Shown one piece after another: positions 1 to 8,228 of a stretch of 64,000 nucleotides of DNA. A program made the translations under genes and the position numbers. This stretch comes from Denitrovibrio acetiphilus DSM 12809. Its GTDB lineage: Bacteria; Chrysiogenota; Deferribacteres; Deferribacterales; Geovibrionaceae. Positions within the stretch are counted from its first letter, which is position 1. Each line of letters begins with the position of its first letter. A model generated the notes under the pieces. The model had not been told where the DNA came from and did not search any database. It saw only the letters and a list, made by a program, of their open reading frames with translations. The DNA is taken from the NCBI RefSeq assembly GCF_000025725.1, contig NC_013943.1, forward strand, positions 2,356,001 to 2,420,000, read 5' to 3'.

Positions 1-489
1 CGTGTGGCAAGAGTTCTTGAAGCGGTACTACTCGAAAATGCAGGCATGTTATACATCCCTCACGTCTTGTCTCAGTATTACAAACGAAACAGAAAAGACT
101 ACATCAGAGCATACATAAAGAATGAAAAGACGGGCGGTTTTGATATGACTCCGTTTCTTGTGTTCTGTCTGGAAGGTGCTGTGAGAGCATATAAGCTCAT
201 TACAGATATGACAGTAACAGGGCTTCGTGCCATTAGCGTCCGGGAGCATATCCGCAGGCTGCGCCAAACCAAAAAGGTTACCGAAAGACAGAAAAACCTC
301 CTTGAAATAATATATCAGTACGATAAACCGTTTGACCTGAATGAACTCCTTACAAACCCTATATTCGCCGGACTCTACAAAAGCGTCACAGAAAATACTG
401 CCAGAAACGATATCAAAAGGCTGAAAGAGCTTAACCTTATTACACCGGCAGGGAGATATTATACTTTTAACCGCTTTGTGCTGGGCTGA
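1..489 (+). CDS. Fic-family protein, C-terminal part (truncated by window edge)
   Basis: The frame is open from base 1, whose first codons read R-V-A-R followed by LEAVLL. This matches the end of the Fic motif HPFxxGNGR and the helix after it, so the catalytic His lies just outside the window. Fic proteins usually transfer AMP or another nucleotide part to a target protein. The conserved tail follows (YYKRNRKDYIRAY, then MTPFLVFCLEG). The last ~70 residues (TERQKNLLEIIYQYDKPF onward) look like a winged helix, the usual layout of Fic proteins with a DNA-binding C-terminus. The gene ends 4 bases before a ROK kinase gene. Family assignment is firm; the target is unknown. Confidence 0.8.
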   Translation, partial: RVARVLEAVLLENAGMLYIPHVLSQYYKRNRKDYIRAYIKNEKTGGFDMTPFLVFCLEGAVRAYKLITDMTVTGLRAISVREHIRRLRQTKKVTERQKNLLEIIYQYDKPFDLNELLTNPIFAGLYKSVTENTARNDIKRLKELNLITPAGRYYTFNRFVLG

Positions 490-493
490 CAGG

Positions 494-1381
494 ATGTTTC
501 TCTGTTTTGACATAGGCGGAACAAATATAAAATCCTGCTTAACAAATGCTTCCGGCGTATGTGCAGACAAAGCTGTCACGCCCACACCAAATTCATATAC
601 CGAGCTCATGAACGTTCTGACCGGCATTGCTGAAAATGCTGAATTCGAAGCCTGTGCTGTTGCTGTCCCCGGGACATGCGCACCCAAATCAGGCGAAACC
701 ATCTTTGCCCCGAATCTGCCTTGTATAAACGGCAAGAATATCAAAAATGACCTGCAAAACACTACCAGAAAACCTGTTTTCATAGAAAACGATGCAAACC
801 TCGCAGCACTGGGAGAATATTACTTTGTCGAAAAAAATAATATCAGCAGTATGGTATTCCTAACCATAGGAACAGGGCTTGGCGGCGGTGCAGTCTTGAA
901 CGGAGAACTGCTTACGTCAGACATTTCGCTTTTTGAAGCGGGACATATAAACATCGAGCCGGACGGCAGGCCCTGCGGATGTGGTAAAAAGGGCTGCCTC
1001 GAAGCATATGTAAATACCAGCGGAATACTTGAAACTTATCACATGCTGTCAGCACACGGGCATGCAGACAATGTAAACATGGTTTATAGCGCAAGCAAAA
1101 CCGGAGACAAAGCCGCAGCACTTACTTTTGAGGTCTTCGGCGGATATCTCGGAATAGGTATGGCAAGTCTCGCCAATATACTTGTACCGGAAAAGATAAA
1201 AATAGGCGGAGGTATATCAGAAATGTCTGATGCCTTTCTCGGTCATACACTAAAGGTTTTCGCTAAAAACATCTACCCAGCCTATCGCAACAGGGTTTCC
1301 ATAGAGCTCTCAACTCTTAAAAACTCCGCAGGACTCAAGGGGTGTGCAGCTCTCTGCCTGACACAACTCAGCAAAAACTGA
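494..1381 (+). CDS. ROK-family sugar kinase (glucokinase-like)
   Basis: About 295 residues, the usual ROK kinase length. The N-terminus carries the phosphate-binding DIGGTNIK motif. The middle has ENDANLAALGE, then TIGTGLGGG, and the ROK signature with a zinc-binding cysteine cluster, GH...PCGCGKKGCLEAY. ROK kinases phosphorylate sugars such as glucose or N-acetyl sugars in the cytoplasm; some family members are repressors, but this one has no N-terminal HTH. I chose the ATG at 494, which puts DIGGTN close to the N-terminus; an upstream in-frame start at 476 would overlap the Fic gene. The exact sugar cannot be told from the sequence. Confidence 0.85.
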   Translation: MFLCFDIGGTNIKSCLTNASGVCADKAVTPTPNSYTELMNVLTGIAENAEFEACAVAVPGTCAPKSGETIFAPNLPCINGKNIKNDLQNTTRKPVFIENDANLAALGEYYFVEKNNISSMVFLTIGTGLGGGAVLNGELLTSDISLFEAGHINIEPDGRPCGCGKKGCLEAYVNTSGILETYHMLSAHGHADNVNMVYSASKTGDKAAALTFEVFGGYLGIGMASLANILVPEKIKIGGGISEMSDAFLGHTLKVFAKNIYPAYRNRVSIELSTLKNSAGLKGCAALCLTQLSKN

Positions 1382-1429
1382 ACATTACCCACCTCGTTTT
1401 AATCAATATCTTCTTGTGTTTTCCGGCAT

Positions 1430-2275
1430 ATGTGGAATATTATCCATACGGAGTTGGAAACATTGGATAATAAACTTATTACAGGCATCACACCTACTAA
1501 ATGCCTCAACTGGATATACAGAAAAAACCCTGAGAACTATGTCTACCCCCCAGCAGTTGCTGACATCAGCGATGAGTATTATCAGCTCAACGCATTCGAG
1601 ACCTATTCGCAGGAGTATTTTGTTATTAAAGCAGACAGCCTTGAACATGCCCTGAATATCTCTGTAGAGCTATACGGCAATGCAAGTCTGAACACAGTGG
1701 AGCTGGCATATCTCACGACAGTCTGCGAAAAGCTGGACATTGATAAATCAGAAATAAACGCATTTGCGCTCCACGGCATAAAGGGGAAGAAAAATTTTGA
1801 AACCCTGAAAGCAATAACGTCATTCTGTCCGGTGATTCAGAAATATCTGTCTGTTAAAGCTATCCCACTGAAAACTATCGCTGTTTTTGCCAAGCTTGAT
1901 AAAGAATTCAGACGTTTCATCAGGAACACTCTGGAAGATAAAGAACTTTCTGTGCAGGATTTCAGAAAAATGGTTAACATTCTTTTCGATATGCAGGCAC
2001 AGGCAACCGACGAAGACATGGGACCGGATCTGTTGAAAAAGCTGACAGAAAAGAAAGATATGACTAGGCTCAGCTTTATGAAAGAGATGCAGAACCTGAC
2101 ACAGGGCGTGAGTGTGGATATATTCTCTGATAATAATTTTGAAACCGGTGAACTGACCTTCTCCTTTAAGGCATCCAGTATTGAAGAGATGCAGAAAAAG
2201 GCTGATTCTCTCTCTCTGGAGAGTGAGAAAATAAAAAATATATATAGGTTTTTAGATGAGCAGGATATTTGTTGA
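1430..2275 (+). CDS. Conserved hypothetical protein, partner of the SPL-like gene
   Basis: A 281-residue soluble, mostly helical protein with many Lys/Glu residues. I see no signal peptide, membrane segment or known catalytic motif. Its 3' end overlaps the start of the spore-photoproduct-lyase-like gene by 20 bp, which implies shared transcription and coupled translation, so it may act with that radical SAM enzyme. The start at 1430 has no strong ribosome-binding site. I do not recognise the family. Confidence 0.6.
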   Translation: MWNIIHTELETLDNKLITGITPTKCLNWIYRKNPENYVYPPAVADISDEYYQLNAFETYSQEYFVIKADSLEHALNISVELYGNASLNTVELAYLTTVCEKLDIDKSEINAFALHGIKGKKNFETLKAITSFCPVIQKYLSVKAIPLKTIAVFAKLDKEFRRFIRNTLEDKELSVQDFRKMVNILFDMQAQATDEDMGPDLLKKLTEKKDMTRLSFMKEMQNLTQGVSVDIFSDNNFETGELTFSFKASSIEEMQKKADSLSLESEKIKNIYRFLDEQDIC

Positions 2276-3302
2276 TAAAGGCGCAGCAGAAAGCTGGGTC
2301 GCAAAAAACGCTATGAAAAACTGCTCTGATGTAGAGTTCGTATCTTCAGCAGCCGAGGTTCCGGACAATAAAAATGCCGTACACATAACATCCGGTCCTA
2401 ACACGTTTGTACACAGATGCCCCGCAACAAAGATATACAGGTGCTGTAACTATTATGTTGCCGATGTTGCAGAGGGCTGCCCTTTTGACTGCACTTACTG
2501 TATCCTGCAATCCTACCTTAATCACGACTATATAAAGGTTTATTCTGACTTTGAAGGGGTCAGAAGTGATATACAGAGCCTTCCGAAAGACCGCTTTTTC
2601 AGGCTTGGCACAGGTGAACTGTCGGACAGCCTTGCCATGGATCACATATTCAATTTCAGCGGGTTCATAGCGGACACGGTTAATAAAGCGGATAACCTGC
2701 TGTTCGAATTTAAAACAAAATCAGCAAACATCAAAAACCTGCTGGATATCAATCCGAAAAACATGATGGTCTCATGGAGCATGAACCCTCAGGAAATAAT
2801 AGAAAAAGAGGAGCACGGCGCAGCGAAGCTTGCAAACAGACTCAGAGCTGCAAGTATCTGTGCAGACTATGGTTATAAAATCGGCTTCCATTTTGACCCG
2901 CTCATCTACTATGACAATTTTGAAAAAGGTTATAAGGACGTTATAGAAAAGATGGTGTCATCTGTCCCTGAAAGCTCTGTTGAATACATCAGTGTTTCAA
3001 CTTTTCGCTTCATCCCGGAGCTGCTTGATATTGTAAGAAGCAAATTTGACAGATCACTTCTGCTGGAAAAGGAGTATGTTAAAACCATGGACGGGAAAAT
3101 GCGCTATTTCAAACCTGTCCGTGTACACATGCTCGATTTCTTTGTAAAAGAGGTACGTAAACACTGGAAGGATGTCTTTATATATTTCTGTATGGAGCAT
3201 GAATCTGTCTGGAAAAAGATTATGAAATACGACCCGGGCGAGCGTGAAGATTTTGAAAAATTCTTCCCATGCCAGATAAAACACGCACCGAATAATGACT
3301 AA
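2256..3302 (+). CDS. Spore photoproduct lyase-like radical SAM protein
   Basis: 348 residues with a radical SAM cluster motif C75-PFD-C79-TY-C82 (CxxxCxxC). The surrounding sequence (RCCNYYVADVAEGCPFDCTY, then FRLGTGELSDSLA and HFDPLIY) is typical of the SplB / spore photoproduct lyase family, in which the 4Fe-4S cluster cleaves SAM to repair a thymine dimer. This genome section shows no sporulation genes, so the substrate here may differ; SPL-like proteins are known in non-sporulating bacteria. It overlaps the unknown gene upstream by 20 bp. Family is clear, substrate is not. Confidence 0.82.
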   Translation: MSRIFVDKGAAESWVAKNAMKNCSDVEFVSSAAEVPDNKNAVHITSGPNTFVHRCPATKIYRCCNYYVADVAEGCPFDCTYCILQSYLNHDYIKVYSDFEGVRSDIQSLPKDRFFRLGTGELSDSLAMDHIFNFSGFIADTVNKADNLLFEFKTKSANIKNLLDINPKNMMVSWSMNPQEIIEKEEHGAAKLANRLRAASICADYGYKIGFHFDPLIYYDNFEKGYKDVIEKMVSSVPESSVEYISVSTFRFIPELLDIVRSKFDRSLLLEKEYVKTMDGKMRYFKPVRVHMLDFFVKEVRKHWKDVFIYFCMEHESVWKKIMKYDPGEREDFEKFFPCQIKHAPNND

Positions 3303-3338
3303 ACAACATTTCCCCTTTTATTAATGAGGGATTCTGCT

Positions 3339-3344
3339 TATAAT
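3339..3344 (+). promoter_or_regulatory. Possible -10 element for ftsY
   Basis: A perfect TATAAT lies 24 bases upstream of the ftsY ATG, in the 65-base gap after the SPL-like gene. I see no convincing -35 box 16-18 bases upstream, so this is tentative. A GGAGGAAT ribosome-binding site follows at about 3359. Confidence 0.35.
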
Positions 3345-3367
3345 GTGCCCGCTTCGATGGAGGAATA

Positions 3368-4510
3368 ATGGGTTTTTTCAGTATTTTCAAAAAAAAGAAA
3401 GACAAAGAGATAAATTCGGAAGAGCAGGTTTTAACACCTGAAAATATAGACGAGAAACAGCCTGAAGAAGCGGCAGATCAACCTGATTTTCAGCAAAAAG
3501 CAGAACTAGAGGCGCCAAAGCAACCTGAAGAAGAATCAGAAGCTGAAAAGCAGGATTACGCCGAAAAGCCTGCAGAGAAACCTGGTTTCTTCAAAAGGCT
3601 GAAACAAGGGCTGTCCAAAACTTCCGGTAAGCTCGTAGGCGGTATGGAAACTATCTTCAGCGGGAAGAAGGTCATTGATGAAGACCTTCTGGAAGAGCTG
3701 GAAGAGCTCTTTATCACCTCTGATGTGGGGGTTTCTACCACAATGAAAATTATTGATAATGTCCGTGACGAACTCTCCCGCAAAGCCCTTAAAAACCCAC
3801 AGGAACTAAAAGCATCCCTCAGAAAACAAATCCTGAATATCCTTGACATACCAAACGAACTTAACACCACAGATGACAAGCCTTATGTAATACTTGTGGC
3901 AGGCGTAAACGGGGCAGGAAAAACAACCAGCATTGCCAAGATGGCGAAACGCTTTAAAGAACAGGGGCTGTCAACATGCCTCGCTGCCGGAGACACCTTC
4001 AGAGCAGCAGCCATAGATCAGCTTTGTGTATGGGCAAAACGGGTCGATGTTCCGGTTGTTAAGCAGTCTGAAGGGAGTGACAGCGCCGCGGTAATCTTTG
4101 ACGCCATACAGTCGTGTAAATCGAAAAAAATAGATGTTCTTATTGCAGATACTGCCGGCAGACTGCATAATAAATTTAATCTGATGAAAGAGATGGAAAA
4201 AATAGTCCGCATTGCAAAAAGGGAGCTCCCGGATGCTCCCCACGAAGTCCTTCTTGTACTGGATGCAACAAGCGGTCAGAACGCCCTTTCACAGGCACAG
4301 AAATTTCATGAGGATATCGGCATCACTGGACTCGTGCTGACTAAGCTTGACGGAACGGCTAAGGGCGGCGCAGTGATCGGCATCGTCGATGAACTTCAGA
4401 TACCTGTAAAATTTATCGGATTCGGTGAAGGGATAGACGACATGAAACCCTTCAGCGCTGAGGACTTCGTGAACGCACTTTTTGACAACGAATTTGAAAC
4501 GGAGAATTAA
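3368..4510 (+). CDS. ftsY: Signal recognition particle receptor FtsY
   Basis: 380 residues. FtsY docks the SRP-ribosome complex at the inner membrane. The first ~85 residues form an acidic, Glu/Gln-rich A domain starting with a basic membrane-binding patch (MGFFSIFKKKKDK). The NG GTPase domain follows: P-loop GVNGAGKTTSIAKM, DTFRAAAIDQL, DTAGRLHNKFNLMKE, then TKLDGTAKGG and GFGEGIDDM near the end. All SRP-GTPase motifs are intact. A strong GGAGGAATA site precedes the ATG. Its partner ffh is also in this window near 56 kb, but not adjacent. Confidence 0.97.
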   Translation: MGFFSIFKKKKDKEINSEEQVLTPENIDEKQPEEAADQPDFQQKAELEAPKQPEEESEAEKQDYAEKPAEKPGFFKRLKQGLSKTSGKLVGGMETIFSGKKVIDEDLLEELEELFITSDVGVSTTMKIIDNVRDELSRKALKNPQELKASLRKQILNILDIPNELNTTDDKPYVILVAGVNGAGKTTSIAKMAKRFKEQGLSTCLAAGDTFRAAAIDQLCVWAKRVDVPVVKQSEGSDSAAVIFDAIQSCKSKKIDVLIADTAGRLHNKFNLMKEMEKIVRIAKRELPDAPHEVLLVLDATSGQNALSQAQKFHEDIGITGLVLTKLDGTAKGGAVIGIVDELQIPVKFIGFGEGIDDMKPFSAEDFVNALFDNEFETEN

Positions 4511-4519
4511 TAACTTAAA

Positions 4520-4858
4520 ATGAGATTCTTATTTATTTTAATTTTTGCGATGACACTGTTCCCCTATGAAGCATTCTCTCAGGAGAATATAAGAGGGATC
4601 TTTTTTGAGAACACAACTCAGCATATGCTCGGAGTCAGACTTATCAACAGACGCAACAGGGTCAACAAGCACTTTCTCTTTGAGCCCAAAAGCAAAGAGC
4701 ATGTAGACAGTAAACTGGAAAGCTTTACACTTAGTGCACAGCTTATAACATCGAGCTACCCTATTGACTGCTGTGAATGGACACTTGTAAACAGCGGAGA
4801 TACTGTAATTATAGAATATTCCGAAGACCGCCACCGCTGCTGGTGCAAAATCAAATAA
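4520..4858 (+). CDS. Small secreted cysteine-containing hypothetical protein
   Basis: 112 residues with an N-terminal Sec signal (MRFLFILIFAMTLFPYEAFS, probable cleavage before QEN). The mature part has four cysteines in the last third (two in DCCEW, two as CWC near the end of the chain), which could form disulfides in the periplasm. It starts 9 bases after ftsY and probably shares its transcript. Its stop abuts the stop of the opposing HTH gene. I do not recognise a family. Confidence 0.55.
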   Translation: MRFLFILIFAMTLFPYEAFSQENIRGIFFENTTQHMLGVRLINRRNRVNKHFLFEPKSKEHVDSKLESFTLSAQLITSSYPIDCCEWTLVNSGDTVIIEYSEDRHRCWCKIK

Positions 4859-5110
4859 TCAGTCTATGTTCATGCAGTTTCTCTCCTGCAGAAATTCTTC
4901 CAGACTTTTTTTAGGTACCCGCCACCTGCCGCTGCCGTCAATGCTGGTGTTCCATGCAATAAGCTTAGCGCTCTTAATCCATCTTCGTACTGTGATGTGG
5001 CTAACCTGCAATATGCCGGCAACCTGATATATTGTAAGATTGCTGCTCGGCATAGATTCTACTTGTCTGGTAATACTTTCTTCGTTCCAAACTTTACAAG
5101 GTGCTGCCAT
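4859..5110 (-). CDS. Excisionase/MerR-like small DNA-binding protein
   Basis: 83 residues. The segment SSNLTIYQVAGILQVSHIT, followed by VRRWIKSAKL and GRWRVPKKSLEEFL, is a MerR/excisionase-type winged HTH (helix domain of the HTH_17 kind). Such proteins act as phage excisionases or as small regulators. I use the ATG at 5110, which has a GGAGG five bases upstream; an upstream in-frame start at 5128 has none. It is divergent from the XRE regulator gene, with a 110-base shared control region between them. The layout resembles a mobile-element switch, but no recombinase is present here. Confidence 0.65.
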   Translation of the reverse strand: MAAPCKVWNEESITRQVESMPSSNLTIYQVAGILQVSHITVRRWIKSAKLIAWNTSIDGSGRWRVPKKSLEEFLQERNCMNID

Positions 5111-5220
5111 TTCAACCTCCATGAACATAATTCATATGTATATAAATACACACTATGCATGTTTTTTACAACATATATTTTCTGTTTGTATTTAACATAA
5201 TTTATCTGTATATATTATGT
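5111..5220. promoter_or_regulatory. Divergent control region with repeated operator-like sequence
   Basis: This AT-rich gap between two divergent regulator genes holds a direct repeat of AACATAATTYATMTGTATAT at 5124-5143 and 5194-5213 (18 of 20 bases identical). A looser third copy lies at about 5170-5191. The right copy is also part of an inverted repeat, ACATAAT...ATTATGT, ending at the XRE start codon. Repeats placed over both start regions are what autoregulated XRE repressors bind. The binding itself is inferred. Confidence 0.5.
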
Positions 5221-5580
5221 ATGAATATAGGAATAAAGATTAAAGAGCTCAGAGCAGAACTAGGCATAAGCCAAAACGAGCTCGGTCAACTGCTCAATGT
5301 TAAACAGCAGGTTATAAGCTATTATGAAAAAGGGGATGACATCGACGCATCTAAACTTGCTACTATTTCATCAGAATACAATATAGACATACGATATTTT
5401 TTTTCTGACAAACCTTTGAGCTATTTCAGAGAAACATTCCTGGAGCCTAATTCTGCCAGTGGTGTTATTATCCCTTTTGGCTGGGACGACCTGCTCGGAG
5501 AGATATCCTGTCTGAACCATAAGCAACTAAAAATACTTGAAGCTCTCGTTCGCACACTCATAAAAGAATTTACAAACTAA
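5221..5580 (+). CDS. XRE-family transcriptional regulator
   Basis: 119 residues. The N-terminal half is a classic five-helix HTH_3 domain: IGIKIKELRAELGISQNELG, then LLNVKQQVISYYEKG. The C-terminal ~60 residues (GVIIPFGWDDLLGEISCLN onward) are helical and probably dimerise. ATG at 5221 is chosen because the HTH begins at once; a longer reading from 5155 would add an unlikely hydrophobic leader and cover the control region. It lies 36 bases upstream of the subtilase gene, so it likely controls that gene and itself through the repeats upstream. Confidence 0.8.
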   Translation: MNIGIKIKELRAELGISQNELGQLLNVKQQVISYYEKGDDIDASKLATISSEYNIDIRYFFSDKPLSYFRETFLEPNSASGVIIPFGWDDLLGEISCLNHKQLKILEALVRTLIKEFTN

Positions 5581-5616
5581 GCTAAACACAATTCACAAAC
5601 GGGGGAATGCTGGCTG

Positions 5617-7743
5617 ATGGACACTAGCGGCGTAAACGCCCCATATATCCTGCGATTTTCAAAATCTATGCATAAACCAAATCCAAGAATCCCCAGAGGG
5701 GGGCAGCCGAGACAGGCTGAGGGTCCATCCATAAATCTTCAGGAGACTGTCAGCAGGATACAGAATGGATACAAAGGATATAAATCGTTAAGCTATAATG
5801 CCGCCCTCCCCGTTTTCAGTAAGATGACGCTTAAGCAGGGTTCGCTATCTAAGTCACTGCGTTATCATTTTATAAAAAACACTAATATCACTCTTTCGGG
5901 AAGCATTTCACCCTCGAAGCTCATATTCAGTATCGAAAATGAAAAAGAGCTGGAACGCCTGAGCAGTCTCATCCTTTACAGCAGAAGCAAAAACTTCAGA
6001 GCTTCCCTCACACATATAAAAGAGATCGGAGTTGTTCTGCCGAAAGAGAAAGAAGCTGTATCAAATTTAAATCCGAATTGTACAAAATACATAATCAGGC
6101 TTTTCGACTATAGAAACAGTACAGACGATTTTTTAAATTTTCTCAAATATGACATGAACATAGAGAGTGAACTCATCTCAACAGAAACATTTCGCTATGC
6201 CAAGGCCCGACTGAAAGACCTTTCGAAAATTCAACAGCTTTTCAGTCACAGCCTTATCCAGTCCATAGAACCGGAAACAGACATATATCTGTATGAGCAA
6301 TACATAAGGCATTATGAACTGCCTCTAAGCTGTGTTGAAAAGCGAGACCATAACATCAGCTACCCTAAAGCAGGACTTGTGGATTCCGGGGTCTCAGATG
6401 ATTCGCTTCTTCGTGAATGGGAGCTTGCTTCGGAGAGTTATGTCGAAAAAGGCAACCTCAACTCAGCACACGGAACTTTTGTATGCGGAAGACTGCTGGC
6501 GCAGGAAGGCAGGTTCGGAGGTATTACCTTTCTTAACGTGGAGATGATTCCAAGTAACGGCAGACTGGGACTTGAAGAATTTGAACGCCATATGGTGCAT
6601 ATGCTGGAAAAATATCACAGGTCAGTCAAAATATATAATATCTCAATGGGAACAAACATTTCAACAAATAATACATTCAGTCTTGCTGCACATCTGCTCG
6701 ACCACCTCCAGAAAAAATACGACGTCTTGTTCGTTATATCATCAGGAAATAAAAACCCCAGCTCGCCGCCTCAGCGGATAGCATCTCCGGCAGAATCCGT
6801 TCACTCTCTATCTGTCGGGTCAGTATGCCATACAGACACAAACATCCAGAAGAAATATGAACCATCTCTATTTACAAGGCATGGTCCCGGTCCCTGCATG
6901 TTTATAAAACCTGATGTATCGAGCTTCGGGGGCGCCCATGAAGAAGTATTCGGGAGGCTGAAATCAGTGGGAGTATTTTCAATAGGGGTAAAGAACGAAC
7001 TGGCAGAAGACATGGGTACATCCCACGCTGCGCCTCTGGTCACCTCCCTTGCCGCAAAAACATATCACACTTATGAACACGCTTTTAAAAGTCCCGATAT
7101 GACCAAAGCACTTATTATTCACCATACTTTTCTGTCAAATCCAGGCAAAGACGCAACCCCGTATACAGGTTTTGGGACAGTTCCGCAGCAACTCTCCACC
7201 GGAACAACTGCAACTTATATGCATCAGGGGGTTGTCAGGCAGGACAATATTGTAGAACTGCCGTCTATCCCCGTCCCAACAGATATGTTTGATAACGGAC
7301 GATGCACCGGAGAAGTGCTCCTCACACTTGTATATAAAACAGAAACAAACATAAACTTTGCTGAAATGTATTGTATGTATAAACTGGAAGCATCGCTTGG
7401 GTATTACAAGAACGGAAAATGGTCTTCCCTTGTCACGGCTAAAAATACAGTCGGTCTGCCGGAAGATAAAGACTCCAGAGAACGTTTCTCATGGCAGCCT
7501 GTAAAAGTTATGAAAAGGGATATGTCGGGCTCAAATATACCTGAAACACTATCACTGAGAATAATACCCTCTAAAAGAGATTTCTATAAAGGAAACGGGG
7601 ATATTTCATACAGTTTTGTCATTTCTTTTATACATCCCAACAAAAACCTTTATCAGTGTTTAAGAAAAAAGTTCAATGACTATGCAGACATTCTCGAACC
7701 CGCATCCGACATGTGGAAAACATGTGGACAAAATTGTTACTAA
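5617..7743 (+). CDS. Subtilisin-family (S8) serine protease, cytoplasmic, large
   Basis: 708 residues, no signal peptide. The S8 catalytic residues are all visible: D256 in GLVDSGV, H285 in AHGTFVCG, N378 in SSGNKN (oxyanion hole) and S469 in GTSHAAP. The first ~245 residues are not protease and start with a Pro/Arg/Gly-rich stretch (KPNPRIPRGGQPRQAEGPS); the last ~150 residues are a beta-rich tail. A cytoplasmic S8 protease with this kind of N-terminus resembles the IetS protein of the IetAS anti-phage pair, but no AAA+ ATPase (IetA) gene is next to it. An XRE regulator precedes it. Protease activity is well supported; a defence role is only inference. Confidence 0.85.
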   Translation: MDTSGVNAPYILRFSKSMHKPNPRIPRGGQPRQAEGPSINLQETVSRIQNGYKGYKSLSYNAALPVFSKMTLKQGSLSKSLRYHFIKNTNITLSGSISPSKLIFSIENEKELERLSSLILYSRSKNFRASLTHIKEIGVVLPKEKEAVSNLNPNCTKYIIRLFDYRNSTDDFLNFLKYDMNIESELISTETFRYAKARLKDLSKIQQLFSHSLIQSIEPETDIYLYEQYIRHYELPLSCVEKRDHNISYPKAGLVDSGVSDDSLLREWELASESYVEKGNLNSAHGTFVCGRLLAQEGRFGGITFLNVEMIPSNGRLGLEEFERHMVHMLEKYHRSVKIYNISMGTNISTNNTFSLAAHLLDHLQKKYDVLFVISSGNKNPSSPPQRIASPAESVHSLSVGSVCHTDTNIQKKYEPSLFTRHGPGPCMFIKPDVSSFGGAHEEVFGRLKSVGVFSIGVKNELAEDMGTSHAAPLVTSLAAKTYHTYEHAFKSPDMTKALIIHHTFLSNPGKDATPYTGFGTVPQQLSTGTTATYMHQGVVRQDNIVELPSIPVPTDMFDNGRCTGEVLLTLVYKTETNINFAEMYCMYKLEASLGYYKNGKWSSLVTAKNTVGLPEDKDSRERFSWQPVKVMKRDMSGSNIPETLSLRIIPSKRDFYKGNGDISYSFVISFIHPNKNLYQCLRKKFNDYADILEPASDMWKTCGQNCY

Positions 7744-7913
7744 TTAGGGGTGTAATTAATAAATATTACAATCTTCAACAATAACGTCAATATACCAGCT
7801 ACTTACGAGGGATGCTTATTATTGCTGGGTTTCAATTGTCAAGCACTTTCTTTTCAACATAATTCTGGAAAACCTGTTAATAAACTTATCTGAAACCCCG
7901 TTGCTTCATTGTT

Positions 7914-7935
7914 TTAGCAGAGCTGCTAATTTTTT
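7914..7935 (+). terminator. Probable intrinsic terminator downstream of the subtilase
   Basis: The palindrome TTAGCAGAGCTGCTAA (six-pair stem, GAGC loop) is followed by seven T. It lies about 170 bases after the subtilase stop codon. Confidence 0.6.
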
Positions 7936-7960
7936 GAGCACCAAAAAAACTATTAATTTT

Positions 7961-8225
7961 TTATAGATCCCCACGGGTAAACCTATGGTTCTATTGCTTC
8001 GCACGTGCTTAACACATGCATTTACAACTTCGTTGTCAAAGCTAAAGCATATGCAAAATACGTCACTGCGAAGCCCGCAGGGCTGTGGCAGTCTCTGCAC
8101 TCGTTAGTTAATCCTGAGATTGCTTCGTCATTACATTCCTAGCAATGACTTATAAGCTCTAAAGCTGTGATTAGCTCATTCATCCACGCATAAATGCATG
8201 ATGCTCTGTCTTCGACCGCATAAAA
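7961..8225. repeat. Dispersed structured repeat, copy A
   Basis: About 265 bases that align end to end with 39774-40027, in the same orientation. Shared blocks include CACGGGTAAACC, GCATATGCAAAATACGTCA, CTGTGGCAGTCTC, TGAGATTGCTTCGTCATTAC and CTTCGACCGCATAAAA. This copy has decayed hairpins compared with copy B. It ends three bases before the stop of the TPR gene. Both copies sit between the 3' ends of convergent genes. Confidence 0.85.
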
Positions 8226-8228
8226 AAA

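Larger units (their letters stand above)
7744..8228. other. Non-coding gap between convergent genes
   Basis: 485 bases without a gene, between the subtilase and the opposing TPR gene. It holds a segment related to one at 28.4 kb (7827-7872), an intrinsic terminator (7914-7935) and copy A of a structured dispersed repeat (7961-8225). I see no other signal in it. Confidence 0.7.

Noticed and set aside
49-783. Long minus-strand reading frame opposite the Fic and ROK genes
   Set aside because: It lies antisense to two genes with clear motifs, and its translation shows no family pattern.
1837-2304. Minus-strand frame of 155 residues rich in Ser/Leu
   Set aside because: Shadow of the hypothetical gene on the plus strand; Ser/Leu-rich composition is typical of antisense frames here.
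4859-5580. Complete lysogeny module of the virion cassette
   Set aside because: Only small HTH proteins are present; no integrase, recombinase or attachment-site repeats were found, and the TPR gene lies in between on the other strand.
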